A DNA stretch of 64,000 bases from Rhizobium johnstonii 3841 (GTDB lineage: Bacteria; Pseudomonadota; Alphaproteobacteria; Rhizobiales; Rhizobiaceae), in assembly GCF_000009265.1 (NCBI RefSeq), contig NC_008380.1, positions 4,340,501 to 4,404,500 of the forward strand. The letters are read 5' to 3'. The position numbers were made by a program, and so were the translations under genes. The notes below the pieces were generated by a model. That model was not told the DNA's origin and did not search any database. It worked only from the letters and a program-made list of their open reading frames with translations. Positions 63,350 to 64,000 of the stretch are shown here, piece by piece. Each line of letters begins with the position of its first letter. The stretch's first letter is position 1.

Positions 63350-64000
63350 TTAGATGATGTAGGCCTTCAATGGGTCGAAACCGTTGAAAGCGACCGCCGA
63401 ATAGGTCGTCGTATAGGCGCCGGTGCCTTCGATCAGGACCTCGTCGCCGATCGAAAGGGAGATCGGCAGCGGATAGAGGTTCTTCTCGTAGAGCACGTCG
63501 GCCGAATCGCAGGTCGGACCGGCAATGACGCAGGGCTCCATCTCGTCGCCGTCGTGTTCCGTGCGGATCGGATAGCGGATGGCTTCGTCCATCGTCTCGG
63601 CGAGACCGCCGAACTTGCCGATGTCGAGGAAGACCCAGCGGGCATCGTCATTGTCCGACTTCTTCGAAATCAGCACGACTTCCGCCTTGATGACACCGGC
63701 ATTGCCGACCATGCCGCGGCCCGGCTCGATGATCGTCTGCGGGATCTGGTTGCCGAAATGCGTGCGCAGCGCCTGGTAGATCGACTTGCCGTAAGCTTCT
63801 GCGGACGGAACGTCACGCAGGTACTTGGTCGGGAAGCCGCCGCCCATGTTGACCATCTGCAGGTGGATGCCCTGCTTGGCAAGCGATACGAAGACGCGCT
63901 TGGCATCGGCGAGCGCCGAATCCCAAGCATCCACCTTGGTCATCTGCGAACCGACATGGAACGAAACGCCATAGGACTGCAGGCCAAGCTGATGGGCGTA
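63350..64000 (-). CDS. Ornithine/lysine decarboxylase, alanine-racemase fold (truncated by window edge)
   Basis: The visible C-terminal ~216 residues of a fold-type III PLP decarboxylase. The frame is open to base 64000 and reads SYGVSFHVGSQM before the first internal Met. It has the Gly-rich phosphate-binding VNMGGGFPTKYL, IEPGRGMVGNAG and the catalytic-Cys motif AGPTCDSADVLYE; the end is FNGFDPLKAYII. It should make putrescine (or cadaverine) from ornithine (or lysine). In rhizobia this enzyme has dual specificity in some species. The start lies outside the window. Confidence 0.93.
   Translation of the reverse strand, partial: YAHQLGLQSYGVSFHVGSQMTKVDAWDSALADAKRVFVSLAKQGIHLQMVNMGGGFPTKYLRDVPSAEAYGKSIYQALRTHFGNQIPQTIIEPGRGMVGNAGVIKAEVVLISKKSDNDDARWVFLDIGKFGGLAETMDEAIRYPIRTEHDGDEMEPCVIAGPTCDSADVLYEKNLYPLPISLSIGDEVLIEGTGAYTTTYSAVAFNGFDPLKAYII

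Overview
The window reads as chromosomal DNA of a Rhizobium-type alphaproteobacterium (Rhizobium etli / R. leguminosarum group or a close relative). The basis is high-GC codon use, the gene order glgP-glgB-glgC-glgA-pgm-glgX, a soxBDAG sarcosine oxidase operon, a NodN-like MaoC protein, a split pntA/pntA2/pntB transhydrogenase, a DUF992 protein, HWE-type kinase and many class III cyclases, and the dispersed palindromic intergenic repeats typical of rhizobia. The species is an inference. No rRNA, tRNA, CRISPR array, prophage or conjugative element was found. Both ends cut genes.

Layout. 1-3.8 kb: 3' end of a class III nucleotide cyclase with TolB-like and TPR regions, then a TctD/TctE-type two-component pair. 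3.9-10.6 kb: transglutaminase-DUF2126 protein, circularly permuted ATP-grasp fused to an alpha-E domain, and a second transglutaminase; this is a conserved but biochemically uncharacterised peptide-modification set. 10.7-11.9 kb: TadG-like vWA protein closed by a clear terminator. 12.2-23.2 kb: six-gene glycogen operon. 23.3-29.8 kb: NodN-like MaoC protein, then on the minus strand soxB - small secreted protein - soxD - soxA - soxG - VOC protein. 30.0-35.1 kb: signalling island with a FecR-domain protein carrying a His-rich repeat tail, a CHASE2 cyclase, and a cyclase with a c-type heme motif in a Tll0287-like sensor domain. 35.3-39.3 kb: ribosomal protein S21, a TPR lipoprotein, an HWE histidine kinase and a DUF992 protein. 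39.4-46.1 kb (minus): pntB-pntA2-pntA, an aa3 oxidase subunit IV, a FeeM/autoinducer-synthase-like acyltransferase and a GGDEF-EAL protein. 46.5-50.0 kb: TRAP transporter whose QM membrane genes converge on a TakP-like binding-protein gene across a 274-bp element bounded by perfect 33-bp inverted repeats. 50.3-57.4 kb: C26 amidotransferase-like hydrolase, 2-hydroxyacid dehydrogenase, LacI and MarR regulators, creatininase-family amidohydrolase, CobW/COG0523 metallochaperone coupled to a WD40 protein, and a GNAT. 57.4-59.1 kb: a complete insertion sequence. 59.2-64 kb: cysE, a diguanylate cyclase, a serine hydrolase, a GNAT and the 3' part of an ornithine/lysine decarboxylase.

How the parts work together. 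The glycogen operon holds synthesis (GlgC, GlgA, GlgB), breakdown (GlgP, GlgX) and the Glc-1-P/Glc-6-P link (Pgm). The sox operon demethylates sarcosine. PntAB sets NADPH/NADH balance. Three class III cyclases and two GGDEF proteins make the window unusually rich in second-messenger genes. The observations most worth following are the transglutaminase/ATP-grasp/alpha-E set, the heme-motif cyclase beside CHASE2 cyclase and FecR, the structured 274-bp inverted-repeat element, and intergenic repeats or an IS whose edge lies at the TAG stop codon of the preceding gene (dctM, HWE kinase, cysE, GNAT).
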